Shown piece after piece: positions 28,862-37,089 of a stretch of DNA of 64,000 bases. Source of the stretch: Hyphomicrobium_A sp963726795 (GTDB lineage: Bacteria; Pseudomonadota; Alphaproteobacteria; Rhizobiales; Hyphomicrobiaceae); assembly GCA_963726795.1 (NCBI GenBank), contig CAVSDD010000003.1, positions 731,809-795,808 of the forward strand, given 5' to 3'. The notes under the pieces were generated by a model. That model had not been told where the DNA came from and ran no database searches. It saw only the letters and a list, made by a program, of their open reading frames with translations. How positions within the stretch are numbered: position 1 is the stretch's first letter; every line of letters begins with the position of its first letter. Made by a program: the position numbers and the translations under genes.

Positions 28862-29129
28862 GCCGGCGGAAGCCTCAGATACCGACAATCCTCAATTGGG
28901 CGCCAAGGAGCTGCGCGCCATGAAGCGCGTTGCACCCATCAAGCGCATCCGCTGGCAGCTCGGGCTGTCGCAGGAAGATTTTGCGCGCCGCTTCGAAATT
29001 CCGATCGGTACGCTGCGCGACTGGGAGCAGGGTAGGAGCAACCCGGACCGGCCGGCGCTCGCCTATCTGAAGGTGATCGGAAGCAATCCAGATTTCGTTG
29101 CGAAGGCTTTGGCGAGAACGAAGGGCTAG
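28821..29129 (+). CDS. Helix-turn-helix (XRE-like) antitoxin partner of BrnT
   Basis: This 102-residue protein has a Lys/Ser-rich N-terminal arm and a helix-turn-helix domain (about residues 40-90): IRWQLGLSQEDFARRFEIP, then GTLRDWEQGRSNPD. It starts with GTG inside brnT (41-base overlap). Classic BrnA antitoxins use a ribbon-helix-helix fold; this HTH type is a known alternative partner and would also repress its own promoter. It occupies the antitoxin position by order and overlap. Confidence 0.82.
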   Translation: MSKKSTASKVSRTKPAEASDTDNPQLGAKELRAMKRVAPIKRIRWQLGLSQEDFARRFEIPIGTLRDWEQGRSNPDRPALAYLKVIGSNPDFVAKALARTKG

Positions 29130-29269
29130 GCGCCTCTCGCTCCCGCCTGCGGCGAATGACAAATTGCGGCGGCATGCGTGGCGCGCTAGAACGCAAGCGA
29201 AGCCCAGCGACGAAGCGGCGGCGAGATCCTCGCGGCCCGCGGCACCCAAGGTAGACCCCAGGGACACCC

Positions 29270-29698
29270 ATGGCCGAGGCGAGTTCCAAGCCGGCAGCGC
29301 GCAAGCGGCCGCTGTCGCCGCATCTGCAGATCTACCGCCCGCAGATCAACATGGTGATGTCGGTGTTTCACCGGCTCACCGGCTCGGCGCTGTATTTCGG
29401 CTCGCTGCTGCTCGCGTGGTGGCTGTTCGCGGCGGCGACGGGCCCCGACTACTTCGCCTTCGTCAACGGCCTGTTCGCGACTTGGCCGGGGATGATCGTG
29501 CTCGTCGGCTTCAGCTGGGCGCTGATCCACCACATGCTGGGCGGCCTGCGCCATTTCATCTGGGATACGGGCTCAAACCTCGATATCGCCAGCGTCGACG
29601 TGCTGTCGTGGGCCACGATCGTGCTGTCGCTGCTGCTGACGGCCGCGCTGTGGCTCTACATCGCGGCAAACAGAGGGTGGCTCGCGGCATGGCAATGA
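29270..29698 (+). CDS. sdhC: Succinate dehydrogenase cytochrome b556 subunit
   Basis: This 142-residue membrane subunit has three helices and the SdhC hallmark RPLSPHLQIYRPQINMVMSV followed by FHRLTGSALYFG, and the heme-ligand His region WALIHHMLGGLRHFIWD. It anchors the succinate dehydrogenase complex and takes part in quinone and heme binding. Its stop overlaps the start of sdhD. Confidence 0.93.
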   Translation: MAEASSKPAARKRPLSPHLQIYRPQINMVMSVFHRLTGSALYFGSLLLAWWLFAAATGPDYFAFVNGLFATWPGMIVLVGFSWALIHHMLGGLRHFIWDTGSNLDIASVDVLSWATIVLSLLLTAALWLYIAANRGWLAAWQ

Positions 29699-30069
29699 TC
29701 ACGCCCCTCAAACGCGTGCGCGGGCTCGGCTCCGCCAAGGAGGGGCCGGGGCACTTCGTGCGCCAGCGCCTTACCGCGGTCCTGAACCTCGTACTGGTGC
29801 CGTTCGCCGTCGGGCTGATCGCGACGCTCGCCGGCGCCGACCTCGCGGTCGTGAAGGCCACGGTCGCGCATCCGCTGGTAGCCATCCTGCTCGTGGCGCT
29901 GATCGTGTCGATGGCGGTGCACATGCGCATCGGCATGCAGATCATCGTCGAGGACTATGTGCACGACGAGGGCGCGAAAATGCTCTTGCTCCTGGCGAAC
30001 ACGGTCTTTGCGTTCGGCGTCGCCGCGATTGCGATCTTCGCCGTGCTGAAACTGAGCTTTGGGAGCTAG
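29689..30069 (+). CDS. sdhD: Succinate dehydrogenase hydrophobic membrane anchor subunit
   Basis: This 126-residue protein has three hydrophobic helices; its opening ITPLKRVRGLGSAKEGPGHF and the segment HMRIGMQIIVEDYVHDEGAK are diagnostic of alphaproteobacterial SdhD. It overlaps the end of sdhC. The ATG at 29689 is used; a second ATG at 29695 forms an ATGA overlap with the sdhC stop and is equally plausible. sdhA follows after three bases. Confidence 0.92.
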   Translation: MAMITPLKRVRGLGSAKEGPGHFVRQRLTAVLNLVLVPFAVGLIATLAGADLAVVKATVAHPLVAILLVALIVSMAVHMRIGMQIIVEDYVHDEGAKMLLLLANTVFAFGVAAIAIFAVLKLSFGS

Positions 30070-30072
30070 GCA

Positions 30073-31959
30073 ATGGCGCAGGCGCGCGACGGCGGCTCGA
30101 AGGGATCGGCCAGCGGCAAGGGCAACGGCGCGGAGAAGCCGGCTGCGGCCGCGCCTGCCGTCAACGGCAAGGCCTATCCCATCCACGATCACGACTACGA
30201 CGTGGTCGTCGTGGGCGCCGGGGGCGCGGGCCTGCGGGCGACGCTCGGCTGCGCGGAAGCCGGCCTTAAGACCGCGTGCGTGACCAAGGTGTTCCCCACG
30301 CGCTCGCACACGGTTGCGGCCCAGGGCGGCGTCGCCGCCGCGCTCGGCAACATGGGGCCGGACGACTGGCGCTGGCACATGTACGACACGGTGAAGGGCG
30401 CCGACTGGCTCGGCGATCAGGATGCCATCGAGTACCTGTGCCGCCACGCGCCGGCCGCTGTCTACGAGCTCGAGCACTACGGCCTGCCCTTCAGCCGCAC
30501 CGAGGACGGGCGCATCTATCAGCGCCCCTTCGGTGGTATGACCACGCACTACGGCGAGGGCCCACCCGCGCAGCGCACCTGCGCCGCGGCCGACCGTACC
30601 GGGCACGCGATGCTGCACACGCTCTACGGCCAATCGCTGCGTCACTCGGCGGAGTTCTTCGTCGAGTACTTCGCCATCGACCTCATCATGGACCAGGACG
30701 GGGCCTGCCGCGGCATCGTTGCGCTGTGCCTGGAGGACGGCTCGATCCACCAGTTCCGCGCCAAGAAGACCATCCTGGCGACGGGCGGCTACGGGCGCAC
30801 CTACTTCTCGTGCACCTCGGCGCACACCTGCACCGGCGACGGCAACGCCATGGTGCTGCGCGCGGGCCTGCCGCTGCAGGACATGGAGTTCGTGCAGTTC
30901 CACCCGACGGGGATCTACGGCGCCGGCGTGCTCATCACCGAGGGCGCGCGCGGCGAGGGCGGGTATCTGACCAACAGCGACGGCGAGCGCTTCATGGAGC
31001 GTTACGCGCCGCACGCCAAGGATCTGGCCTCGCGCGACGTCGTCTCGCGCTCGATGACCGTCGAGATCCGCGAAGGGCGCGGGCACGGGGCCGACAAGGA
31101 CCACCTCTACCTGCACCTCGACCACCTCGATCCCAAGATCCTGGCCGAGCGGCTGCCCGGCATCACCGAGAGTGCCAAGGTGTTTGCCGGCGTCGATCTG
31201 CGCCGCGGTCCGATCCCGGTGCTGCCGACGGTGCACTACAACATGGGCGGCATCCCCACCAACTTCCACGGCGAGGTGGTGACGCTCAACAACGGCAACC
31301 CCGACCAGGTCGTCCCGGGCCTCATGGCGATCGGCGAGGCGGCCTGCGTGTCGGTGCACGGCGCCAACCGGCTGGGCTCCAACTCGCTCATCGACCTCGT
31401 GGTGTTCGGACGCGCGGCGGCGCTGCGCTGCGCCGCCACCTTCGAAGCCGGCGCCATGCCGACCGAGCTGCCCAAGGACGCGGCCGAGCGCGCGCTCTCG
31501 CGGCTCGACCGCTTCCGCTACGCCAACGGCGGCACGCCGACGGCGGAGTTGCGCCTCAGCATGCAGAAGACGATGCAGACGCACTGCGCGGTGTTCCGCG
31601 ACGGGCCGGTCCTCGAGGAAGGCGTGCGCAAGATCGACGAGATCTGGAAGGGCTCTGATGACATCCGCACCACCGACCGCTCGCTCATCTGGAACTCCGA
31701 CCTCGTCGAGACGCTGGAATACGACAACCTCATCGCGCAGGCCGCCGTCACCGTGTGCAGCGCCGACAACCGCCAGGAGAGCCGCGGGGCGCACGCGCGC
31801 GAGGACTTCCCCAAACGCGACGACGCCAACTGGATGAAGCACACGCTGTCGTGGGCCGACTACGGGACAAAGAGCGTGCGCCTCGACTACCGGCCCGTGC
31901 ACACGCACACGATGACGAACGAGATCAAGTACATCGAGCCCAAAGCGCGGGTGTACTGA
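30073..31959 (+). CDS. sdhA: Succinate dehydrogenase flavoprotein subunit
   Basis: This 628-residue catalytic subunit oxidises succinate to fumarate. It has the dinucleotide fold VVVVGAGGAGLRATLG, the FAD-attachment region TRSHTVAAQGGVAAALG, the active-site stretch HPTGIYGAGVLITEGARGEG, RDVVSRSM, and GEAACVSVHGANRLGSNSL. A charged, Ala/Lys-rich leader of about 35 residues precedes the conserved fold. sdhB is not adjacent; it lies about 7.3 kb downstream in the same direction. Confidence 0.96.
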   Translation: MAQARDGGSKGSASGKGNGAEKPAAAAPAVNGKAYPIHDHDYDVVVVGAGGAGLRATLGCAEAGLKTACVTKVFPTRSHTVAAQGGVAAALGNMGPDDWRWHMYDTVKGADWLGDQDAIEYLCRHAPAAVYELEHYGLPFSRTEDGRIYQRPFGGMTTHYGEGPPAQRTCAAADRTGHAMLHTLYGQSLRHSAEFFVEYFAIDLIMDQDGACRGIVALCLEDGSIHQFRAKKTILATGGYGRTYFSCTSAHTCTGDGNAMVLRAGLPLQDMEFVQFHPTGIYGAGVLITEGARGEGGYLTNSDGERFMERYAPHAKDLASRDVVSRSMTVEIREGRGHGADKDHLYLHLDHLDPKILAERLPGITESAKVFAGVDLRRGPIPVLPTVHYNMGGIPTNFHGEVVTLNNGNPDQVVPGLMAIGEAACVSVHGANRLGSNSLIDLVVFGRAAALRCAATFEAGAMPTELPKDAAERALSRLDRFRYANGGTPTAELRLSMQKTMQTHCAVFRDGPVLEEGVRKIDEIWKGSDDIRTTDRSLIWNSDLVETLEYDNLIAQAAVTVCSADNRQESRGAHAREDFPKRDDANWMKHTLSWADYGTKSVRLDYRPVHTHTMTNEIKYIEPKARVY

Positions 31960-31984
31960 TCGGCAGCGCGCTCGCGGAAGCCTC

Positions 31985-32833
31985 ATGCGCACCGTACTGA
32001 TCACCGGGACCTCGTCGGGCTTCGGGCTGCTGGCGACGGTCGAGCTCGCGCGGCGCGGCTGGCGCGTGTTTGCCACCATGCGCGATCTTGCCCGCACGGG
32101 GCCGCTCGAGGCGGCGCTTCAAGCCGCCGGCGTACGCGATCGCGTCCACATCACGCGGCTCGACGTGACGGAAGCAACCTCCGTGCGCGCGGCCGTTGCG
32201 GCAATGCTGCTCGAGACCGGCGGTCGGCTCGACGCGGTCGTGCACAATGCGGGCGTCGCCGCCGGCGGCGCCTTTGAGGATATCCCCGACACGGACGTGC
32301 GGCGCGTGCTGGAGACGAACTTCTTCGGCGTGCTGGAGCTGACGCGCGCGCTGCTGCCGACGTTGCGAGCGCAGCGAGCGGGGCGCATCCTAATTGTGTC
32401 GAGCGAGGCGGCGTTCATGGGCCAGCCGGCGAACTCGATCTACTGCGCCTCGAAATGGGCCATCGAGGGCTGGGCCGAAGCCATCTGCCACGAGCTCGCC
32501 CCCTTCGGCATCGAGGTCGTGCTCGTCGAACCGGGGCCCTACGTCACCGGCATCTGGAAGAATTCCCCGCGCATATCGCCGGAGGGGAGCGCCTATCGGC
32601 AGTGGGTGCAGTACGCGTTCCGCGCGGGTGAGGCGCATCTGGCCAAACGCGGCGGCGATGCGCGCCGGGTGGCGACGGCGATCGCCGACATTCTCGAGGC
32701 ATCCAAGCCGGGCTTCCGCAATCCCGTCGGCCGCGTCGCGCGCGTTGCCCATTTCCTGCGCGGGAAAGTGCCGAGCGCGGTGCTGCGCAAAGGCGTGTCA
32801 CGCTACCTCGGGCTCGACCGCTTCCGGCCATAG
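31985..32833 (+). CDS. Short-chain dehydrogenase/reductase (SDR)
   Basis: This 282-residue classical SDR has the cofactor motif LITGTSSGFGLLATVELARRG, an NAG-type motif (VHNAGVAAGG) and the catalytic YCASK (Tyr/Lys) near residue 154, followed by IEGWAEAICHELAPFGIEV. The Ser is present in ILIVSSEAAFMG. Substrate is not deducible. It begins 25 bases after sdhA and probably shares its transcript, but nothing links it to succinate dehydrogenase function. Confidence 0.85.
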   Translation: MRTVLITGTSSGFGLLATVELARRGWRVFATMRDLARTGPLEAALQAAGVRDRVHITRLDVTEATSVRAAVAAMLLETGGRLDAVVHNAGVAAGGAFEDIPDTDVRRVLETNFFGVLELTRALLPTLRAQRAGRILIVSSEAAFMGQPANSIYCASKWAIEGWAEAICHELAPFGIEVVLVEPGPYVTGIWKNSPRISPEGSAYRQWVQYAFRAGEAHLAKRGGDARRVATAIADILEASKPGFRNPVGRVARVAHFLRGKVPSAVLRKGVSRYLGLDRFRP

Positions 32834-32946
32834 CGCTTTTTTCTCAACGAGTTGCGCTGCAGTCGCAATCCTCGCCAAATTCCATGCAAGGATATCCGGC
32901 CTCCAGGGAGTTTGGGGGGCTTTAGTACCAGACAGGAAACGACAAG

Positions 32947-33501
32947 ATGGACACGAGATCGCTGACGCGGCTCGCCTTCGCGGCGGCCGCATTTTTCATG
33001 GCCGGCGTGCCTGCCGCCATGGCGGAGGATGATTGCAAGAGCGCAGTTGTTGCTGAAGGCAAGCCTGCCTCACTTCGCGACCTGGGCGCCTATCCCAACT
33101 CGCTGCTGGCCTGGCGCTCGGCAGTGAAAGAGAAGTACGGCTCGGAATACAACTCCTGGCGTTATGCCAAGGAGGCCAAGGTGGACTGCGTGCAGAAGAA
33201 AGACCAATGGACCTGCACGCGTAACGCCAAGCCGTGCAAGGACGTGCTGCACAAGTTATTCGACAGCGCGGCGAAAGCCGCCAAGGGTGAGTGCAAGAGC
33301 GAGCCGGTGAGCTCCTACGGCGCCGCCAAGAAGGACGACAAAGCCGCCGAGAAGGAAGCGATCAGCGGCTGGGAGATCGACACCAGGAAGAAGTACGGCA
33401 AGGAATGGGCGTCCTGGGACAAGGCCGGCGGCACCGATATCGACTGCCACAAGGTCGGCGATGGGCAGCAGTGCATCGCGGTCGGAACACCCTGCAAGTA
33501 A
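32947..33501 (+). CDS. Exported protein with two internal Cys-rich repeats
   Basis: This 184-residue protein has a signal peptide (LAFAAAAFFMAGVPAAMA) and two copies of a roughly 45-residue unit. The first is near residues 55-100 (KEKYGSEYNSWRYAKEAKVD, then C and a closing C-K) and the second near 140-184 (RKKYGKEWASWDKAGGTDID, then C and a closing PCK). The copies share the K-Y-G-x-E-x-x-S-W core and Cys spacing. A Lys-rich linker joins them. I do not recognise a family; the duplication suggests a binding module. Likely periplasmic. Confidence 0.7.
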   Translation: MDTRSLTRLAFAAAAFFMAGVPAAMAEDDCKSAVVAEGKPASLRDLGAYPNSLLAWRSAVKEKYGSEYNSWRYAKEAKVDCVQKKDQWTCTRNAKPCKDVLHKLFDSAAKAAKGECKSEPVSSYGAAKKDDKAAEKEAISGWEIDTRKKYGKEWASWDKAGGTDIDCHKVGDGQQCIAVGTPCK

Positions 33502-33533
33502 CGGCGGGGCGGCGTCCAAGTGATGCGCGCACG

Positions 33534-33565
33534 AAAAAGCGGCGGCCGATCAGATCGGCCGCCGC
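33534..33565 (-). terminator. Rho-independent terminator of pqqA
   Basis: A perfect 12-base-pair stem (GCGGCGGCCGAT with ATCGGCCGCCGC, three-base loop) is flanked on the left by AAAAA. Read on the minus strand, this gives a strong hairpin followed by TTTTT, 28 bases past the pqqA stop. Confidence 0.85.
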
Positions 33566-33592
33566 TCTCGTATGTAGAGTTCGTCGGGATCG

Positions 33593-33682
33593 TTAGATGA
33601 TGTCGATCTCGGCCGGCAGGTACGAAGTGACTTCGAGGCCAACTTCCTGCTCACGAACTGCGGGCTTGCTCCAAACCTTCAT
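33593..33682 (-). CDS. pqqA: Pyrroloquinoline quinone precursor peptide PqqA (29 residues)
   Basis: The minus strand encodes a 29-residue peptide starting MKVWSKPAVREQEVGLEV and continuing TSYLPAEIDII. PqqA peptides are this short and carry the conserved Glu-x-x-x-Tyr pair within EVTSYLPAE; PqqE joins the Glu and Tyr side chains to start PQQ synthesis. A strong ribosome binding site (gaggaggacgct) precedes the ATG, and an intrinsic terminator follows the stop, so it is a single-gene unit. No pqqB, C, D or E lies in the window. PQQ is the cofactor of methanol and other periplasmic dehydrogenases. Confidence 0.9.
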   Translation of the reverse strand: MKVWSKPAVREQEVGLEVTSYLPAEIDII

Positions 33683-33989
33683 AGCGTCCTCCTCAGGAAA
33701 CAATCGACGGACGAGCTGTCCGTGTTGTGCCGATAACCATTAGATAGCAGCTCGGTTCGATCAACAGAAATCGCAATCGCGTGATGACAACATAAGAAAA
33801 ACTGATCAACCCGATAAGACGATCGACGTCCGCCGCACGTCTTCTTGTTCCGGTGAGGCCGTGCTCCCCCGTCGATTGCCTTGCATTTGATCGTCCGCGT
33901 AAGCCGAAGCCTTAGCCTTGTTCGCTTAGTGTTGCGTTCTAGCCGGGCCCCATGCCCTGGCACCAGCAACGAGCCAACAGGGTCTTCCA
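33683..33989. other. 307-base divergent interval between pqqA and a secreted-protein gene
   Basis: The interval contains the leader of pqqA (minus) and of the 33990 gene (plus). It is AT-richer than its surroundings, especially 33740-33850, as expected for promoter DNA. I see no further gene, and no promoter box that I would call with confidence. Confidence 0.4.
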
Positions 33990-34445
33990 ATGCACACCTC
34001 CGCTGCCTCATCGGTGCTTGCGCTCGCCGCGGCCCTGACGGCGCTCGGCGTTTTCGCTGCGCCCGCCGCCGCCGAGAGCACCAACATACCGACCAACGCC
34101 TACTACGACCGTACGCTTACGGGCGACGAGAAGGAGGCGATCCGCGAGGAAGAGGCCGTCACGCCCAACGACGGCAAGCCCTCGGTGCCGGCTCCGGGCG
34201 ACCAGGGCGTGATCCCCGACGCCGCCGTGCCCCTGCCGACGGCCAAGTCCGATGCCGACAAGCCGCAGAAGAAGCCTCTGACCGAGGCCGAGGTCATCCT
34301 GCAGGATTCAAAGAAGGTTGACCCCGTCACCAAGAAGGATCTCGACGAGTGCATGCAGGCCTGGAGCCCGCAGACGCAGATGTCGAAAGCCGAATTTGCC
34401 GCGAGCTGCCGCACGACGCTGCAGTACTTCCCGGAAAAAGACTGA
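33990..34445 (+). CDS. Exported protein of unknown function
   Basis: This 151-residue protein has a signal peptide (VLALAAALTALGVFAAPAAA) followed by a Pro/Asp-rich, probably flexible stretch (about residues 45-95) and a short conserved-looking C-terminal part with two Cys (DECMQAWSPQTQ and AASCRTTLQYFPEKD), which could form one disulfide. No family is recognised. It reads alone between the pqqA promoter region and the acylase-like hydrolase gene. Confidence 0.65.
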   Translation: MHTSAASSVLALAAALTALGVFAAPAAAESTNIPTNAYYDRTLTGDEKEAIREEEAVTPNDGKPSVPAPGDQGVIPDAAVPLPTAKSDADKPQKKPLTEAEVILQDSKKVDPVTKKDLDECMQAWSPQTQMSKAEFAASCRTTLQYFPEKD

Positions 34446-34540
34446 GCGTCCGGGCCTGATACGCAAACTATAGGGCGGCGCGTCTGGCCCGCGAGCCGAC
34501 CGCCGCCCGCGCCGATCCAAATTCACAACGGAGTGATCGC

Positions 34541-35638
34541 ATGACCCGCCGTGCCGCCGCCTGCCTGAGTGCCGGGCTGCTCCTCACCGTGCCGGCGCTT
34601 GCCTGCACCGACGTCCGCCTCATCGCCGCCGACGGCTCGACCTTCACCGTACGCACGATGGAGTTCGCCGAGGACCTCAAGAGCGAGGCCGTGATCATGC
34701 CGCGCGGGCACTCGTTCACCTCGCCCGGCCCGAAGGCCGGCGGGCTCATGTGGACGGCGAAATACGGTTACGTGTTCATGAACGCCTACGGCCAGCCGGC
34801 CGTGACCGACGGGCTCAACGAGAAGGGCCTCGGCTTCGGCGCGCTCTACCTGCCGGGCGAGACCGCGTACGAGACGGTGAAGGCCGGCGACGAGAGCCGC
34901 GCGCTGTCCAACATCCAGTTCGGCGCCTGGGTGCTCGGCAACTTCTCGACCGTGGACGAAGTGCGCGATGCGCTGAGCGGCGTGCGCGTGTGGGGCGAGT
35001 TCGTGCCGCAGCTGGGCTCTTTCTCGCCGCTGCACTACGTGATCCACGACGCCTCCGGCAAGAGCATCGTCATCGAGTACGTGGGCGGCGCCGCACACGT
35101 CTACGACAACAAGATCGGCGTGCTCACCAACTCGCCGACCTACGACTGGCACATTCAGAATTTGCGCAACTACGTCAATCTGACCGCCGAGAATTCTGCG
35201 CCCGTGAAGCTCGGCAACGCGACCTACGCCGGCACCGGCCAGGGCTCCGGCCTGCATGGGCTGCCGGGCGACCCGACGCCCCCCTCGCGCTTCGTGATGG
35301 CGGCGGCGACGTCCTACCTCGCGGACAAGCCGAAGGATGCCGGCGCCGCGCTCATCCTCGCCCAGCACCTGATCGACCGCGTCGACATCCCCAAGGGTCT
35401 CGTGCGCGACTACGCCGACGGCGGCAAGCCGGTGGGCGACTACACGCAGTGGACCGTGTTCCGCGATCACGCCAACAAGGTCTACTTCTGGCGCAGCTAC
35501 GACGACACCGGTCTCAAGGCGCTCGACCTGAAGACGGTCGATTTCTCCGCCGGCCAGCCGATGCGCAGCCTGCCCGTGGGCGGCAAGCCGACGGTGGAGA
35601 AGCTGTCGCAGGCCCAGTTTGCAACGGAGACGCAGTAA
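34541..35638 (+). CDS. Linear amide C-N hydrolase, choloylglycine hydrolase / penicillin V acylase family
   Basis: This 365-residue exported Ntn-type hydrolase has a signal peptide ending in LTVPALA, directly followed by the nucleophile Cys (ACTDVRLIAADGSTFTVRTME). Family blocks include the Arg after the Cys loop, an ITDGLNEKGLGFGALYLPG-like region, and NSPTYDWHIQNLRNYVNL. Signal cleavage just before Cys is how this family exposes its nucleophile. Gram-negative members degrade penicillin V or acyl-homoserine lactones; the true substrate here is unknown. An adequate site (ggagtgatcgc) precedes the ATG. Confidence 0.87.
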   Translation: MTRRAAACLSAGLLLTVPALACTDVRLIAADGSTFTVRTMEFAEDLKSEAVIMPRGHSFTSPGPKAGGLMWTAKYGYVFMNAYGQPAVTDGLNEKGLGFGALYLPGETAYETVKAGDESRALSNIQFGAWVLGNFSTVDEVRDALSGVRVWGEFVPQLGSFSPLHYVIHDASGKSIVIEYVGGAAHVYDNKIGVLTNSPTYDWHIQNLRNYVNLTAENSAPVKLGNATYAGTGQGSGLHGLPGDPTPPSRFVMAAATSYLADKPKDAGAALILAQHLIDRVDIPKGLVRDYADGGKPVGDYTQWTVFRDHANKVYFWRSYDDTGLKALDLKTVDFSAGQPMRSLPVGGKPTVEKLSQAQFATETQ

Positions 35639-35721
35639 GCGACCGCGGCGGGCTATGCCGGCGCCGGGGCGGCGGGTAATAGTGATCCCGAAGTCTGCTC
35701 AAGCGCCCGGAGTGCGCCCGC

Positions 35722-37089
35722 TTGTCTCTGCGTAGCCGCCTGCTGTTTGCGATCTTCGGTACGCTGCTGCTGAGCCTGGCGGCCGGAGCCGCCTTCACCT
35801 ATTGGCACGCGGTCAAGAAGATCGAGACCGAGATGCAGGCGGCGATCGGGGTCGGCGGCCGCTTCGCGCACAATGCGGTCGACGACGCGGATGAGTCCGG
35901 CCATCCGCAGCGGCGGCTCGATTTGCTGATTGCCGACTTCGACGGCGACCGGCACCTGCGCGCTTCGCTCATCGTCGACGGCAAGGTGGTGCGCACCTCC
36001 GATCTCGCCAAGCCCGAGAGCCCGGCGCCGGCGTGGTTCTATCGCCTGTTCGCCGGGGAGCGGAAAGTCCTGGATGTCGCGCTGCCGCCCGTGTTCAGCC
36101 GCTACGGCAGCGTCGTGCTGCAGTCGGACGCCAACAACGAGGTGGCCGAGGTCTGGAGCGATATCGGGCTCACGCTGAGCGTGCTGACGATCTTCTGCGC
36201 GCTTGTCCTCGCCTTCATCTACCTGGCCCTGGCGAGCGCCATCCGCCCCTTGCGCGATTTGACCGCGGCTTTCGCGCGCGTCGGCGACCGCGACTATCGC
36301 GAGCGCATGCCCGAGCGCGGACCCTACGAGCTCGTGCGCCTGTACCAGGGCTTCAACCAGATGGTCGAGGATCTGGCGTTGGCGGAGGCGCACAACAAGC
36401 GGCTGCAGGAGCAGCTCGCAACCGTGCAGGAGGAGGAGCGCGCCGACCTCGCGCGCGATCTCCACGACGAGATCGGGCCGATGCTGTTTGCGGCGGACGT
36501 GGACGCCGCGGCGATCGAGCGGCTCACGGAGCGCGGCGAGTACGGCGGCATCGCGCAGCGCGTCGGTATCATCCGCGCGGCCATCGGCCAGATGCAGCGC
36601 CACGTGCGCGATATCCTCGGGCGGCTGCGCCCTGCCGTACTCCTCGACGTCGGCCTCGCGCACGCCATCGACAACCTCGTGTCGTTCTGGACGACGCACC
36701 GGCCGGGCCTGGTGTTCGAGGTGAAGGTGCCCGAGGAAGGCTTCGGCGAACCGATCGACGGCACCATCTATCGCGTCGTGCAGGAGAGCGTGTCGAATGC
36801 TGTGCGCCACGGCAGCGCGACGCGCATCGAGATCGCGATCGAGGCCGTCCCCGACCATGCGATCGTCATCCGCGTCACTGACGACGGCGGCGGCCTCAAA
36901 TCCAAAGGCCGCCCCGGCGGCTACGGCATCATCGGCATGAGCGAACGCGTCGCGGGCCTCAACGGCACGCTGGACGTGACGAACCGTACCGACGGCAAGG
37001 GCGTCGTCGTGGAAGCCAAGCTGCCGCCGCGAGGGGCCACGCGCGCAGAACGTCCTGGCGATGCCTCGCAAGGCATCTTGCTGCAGTGA
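35722..37089 (+). CDS. Sensor histidine kinase, NarX/UhpB type (MoxY-like)
   Basis: This 455-residue kinase has helix 1 (about 7-27), a periplasmic domain with a LapD/MoxY-N-like opening (IETEMQAAIGVGGRFAHNA), helix 2 (about 152-178), a HAMP region, a HisKA_3 dimerisation helix with the phospho-acceptor His in EERADLARDLHDEIGP, and an HATPase domain (VVQESVSNAVRHG, GGGLKSKGRPGGYGIIGM). It starts with TTG. No response-regulator gene is adjacent, so the partner is elsewhere. In methylotrophs, kinases of this class control methanol oxidation; that role here is inference, helped by pqqA 2 kb away. Confidence 0.85.
   Translation: MSLRSRLLFAIFGTLLLSLAAGAAFTYWHAVKKIETEMQAAIGVGGRFAHNAVDDADESGHPQRRLDLLIADFDGDRHLRASLIVDGKVVRTSDLAKPESPAPAWFYRLFAGERKVLDVALPPVFSRYGSVVLQSDANNEVAEVWSDIGLTLSVLTIFCALVLAFIYLALASAIRPLRDLTAAFARVGDRDYRERMPERGPYELVRLYQGFNQMVEDLALAEAHNKRLQEQLATVQEEERADLARDLHDEIGPMLFAADVDAAAIERLTERGEYGGIAQRVGIIRAAIGQMQRHVRDILGRLRPAVLLDVGLAHAIDNLVSFWTTHRPGLVFEVKVPEEGFGEPIDGTIYRVVQESVSNAVRHGSATRIEIAIEAVPDHAIVIRVTDDGGGLKSKGRPGGYGIIGMSERVAGLNGTLDVTNRTDGKGVVVEAKLPPRGATRAERPGDASQGILLQ

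Noticed and set aside
29656..32097. 813-codon open frame opposite sdhD/sdhA
   Set aside because: Shadow of the sdh genes; no domain, and it spans gene borders.
33740..33790. tRNA-like T-loop string (GGTTCGATC) near pqqA
   Set aside because: No matching acceptor, D or anticodon stems around it.
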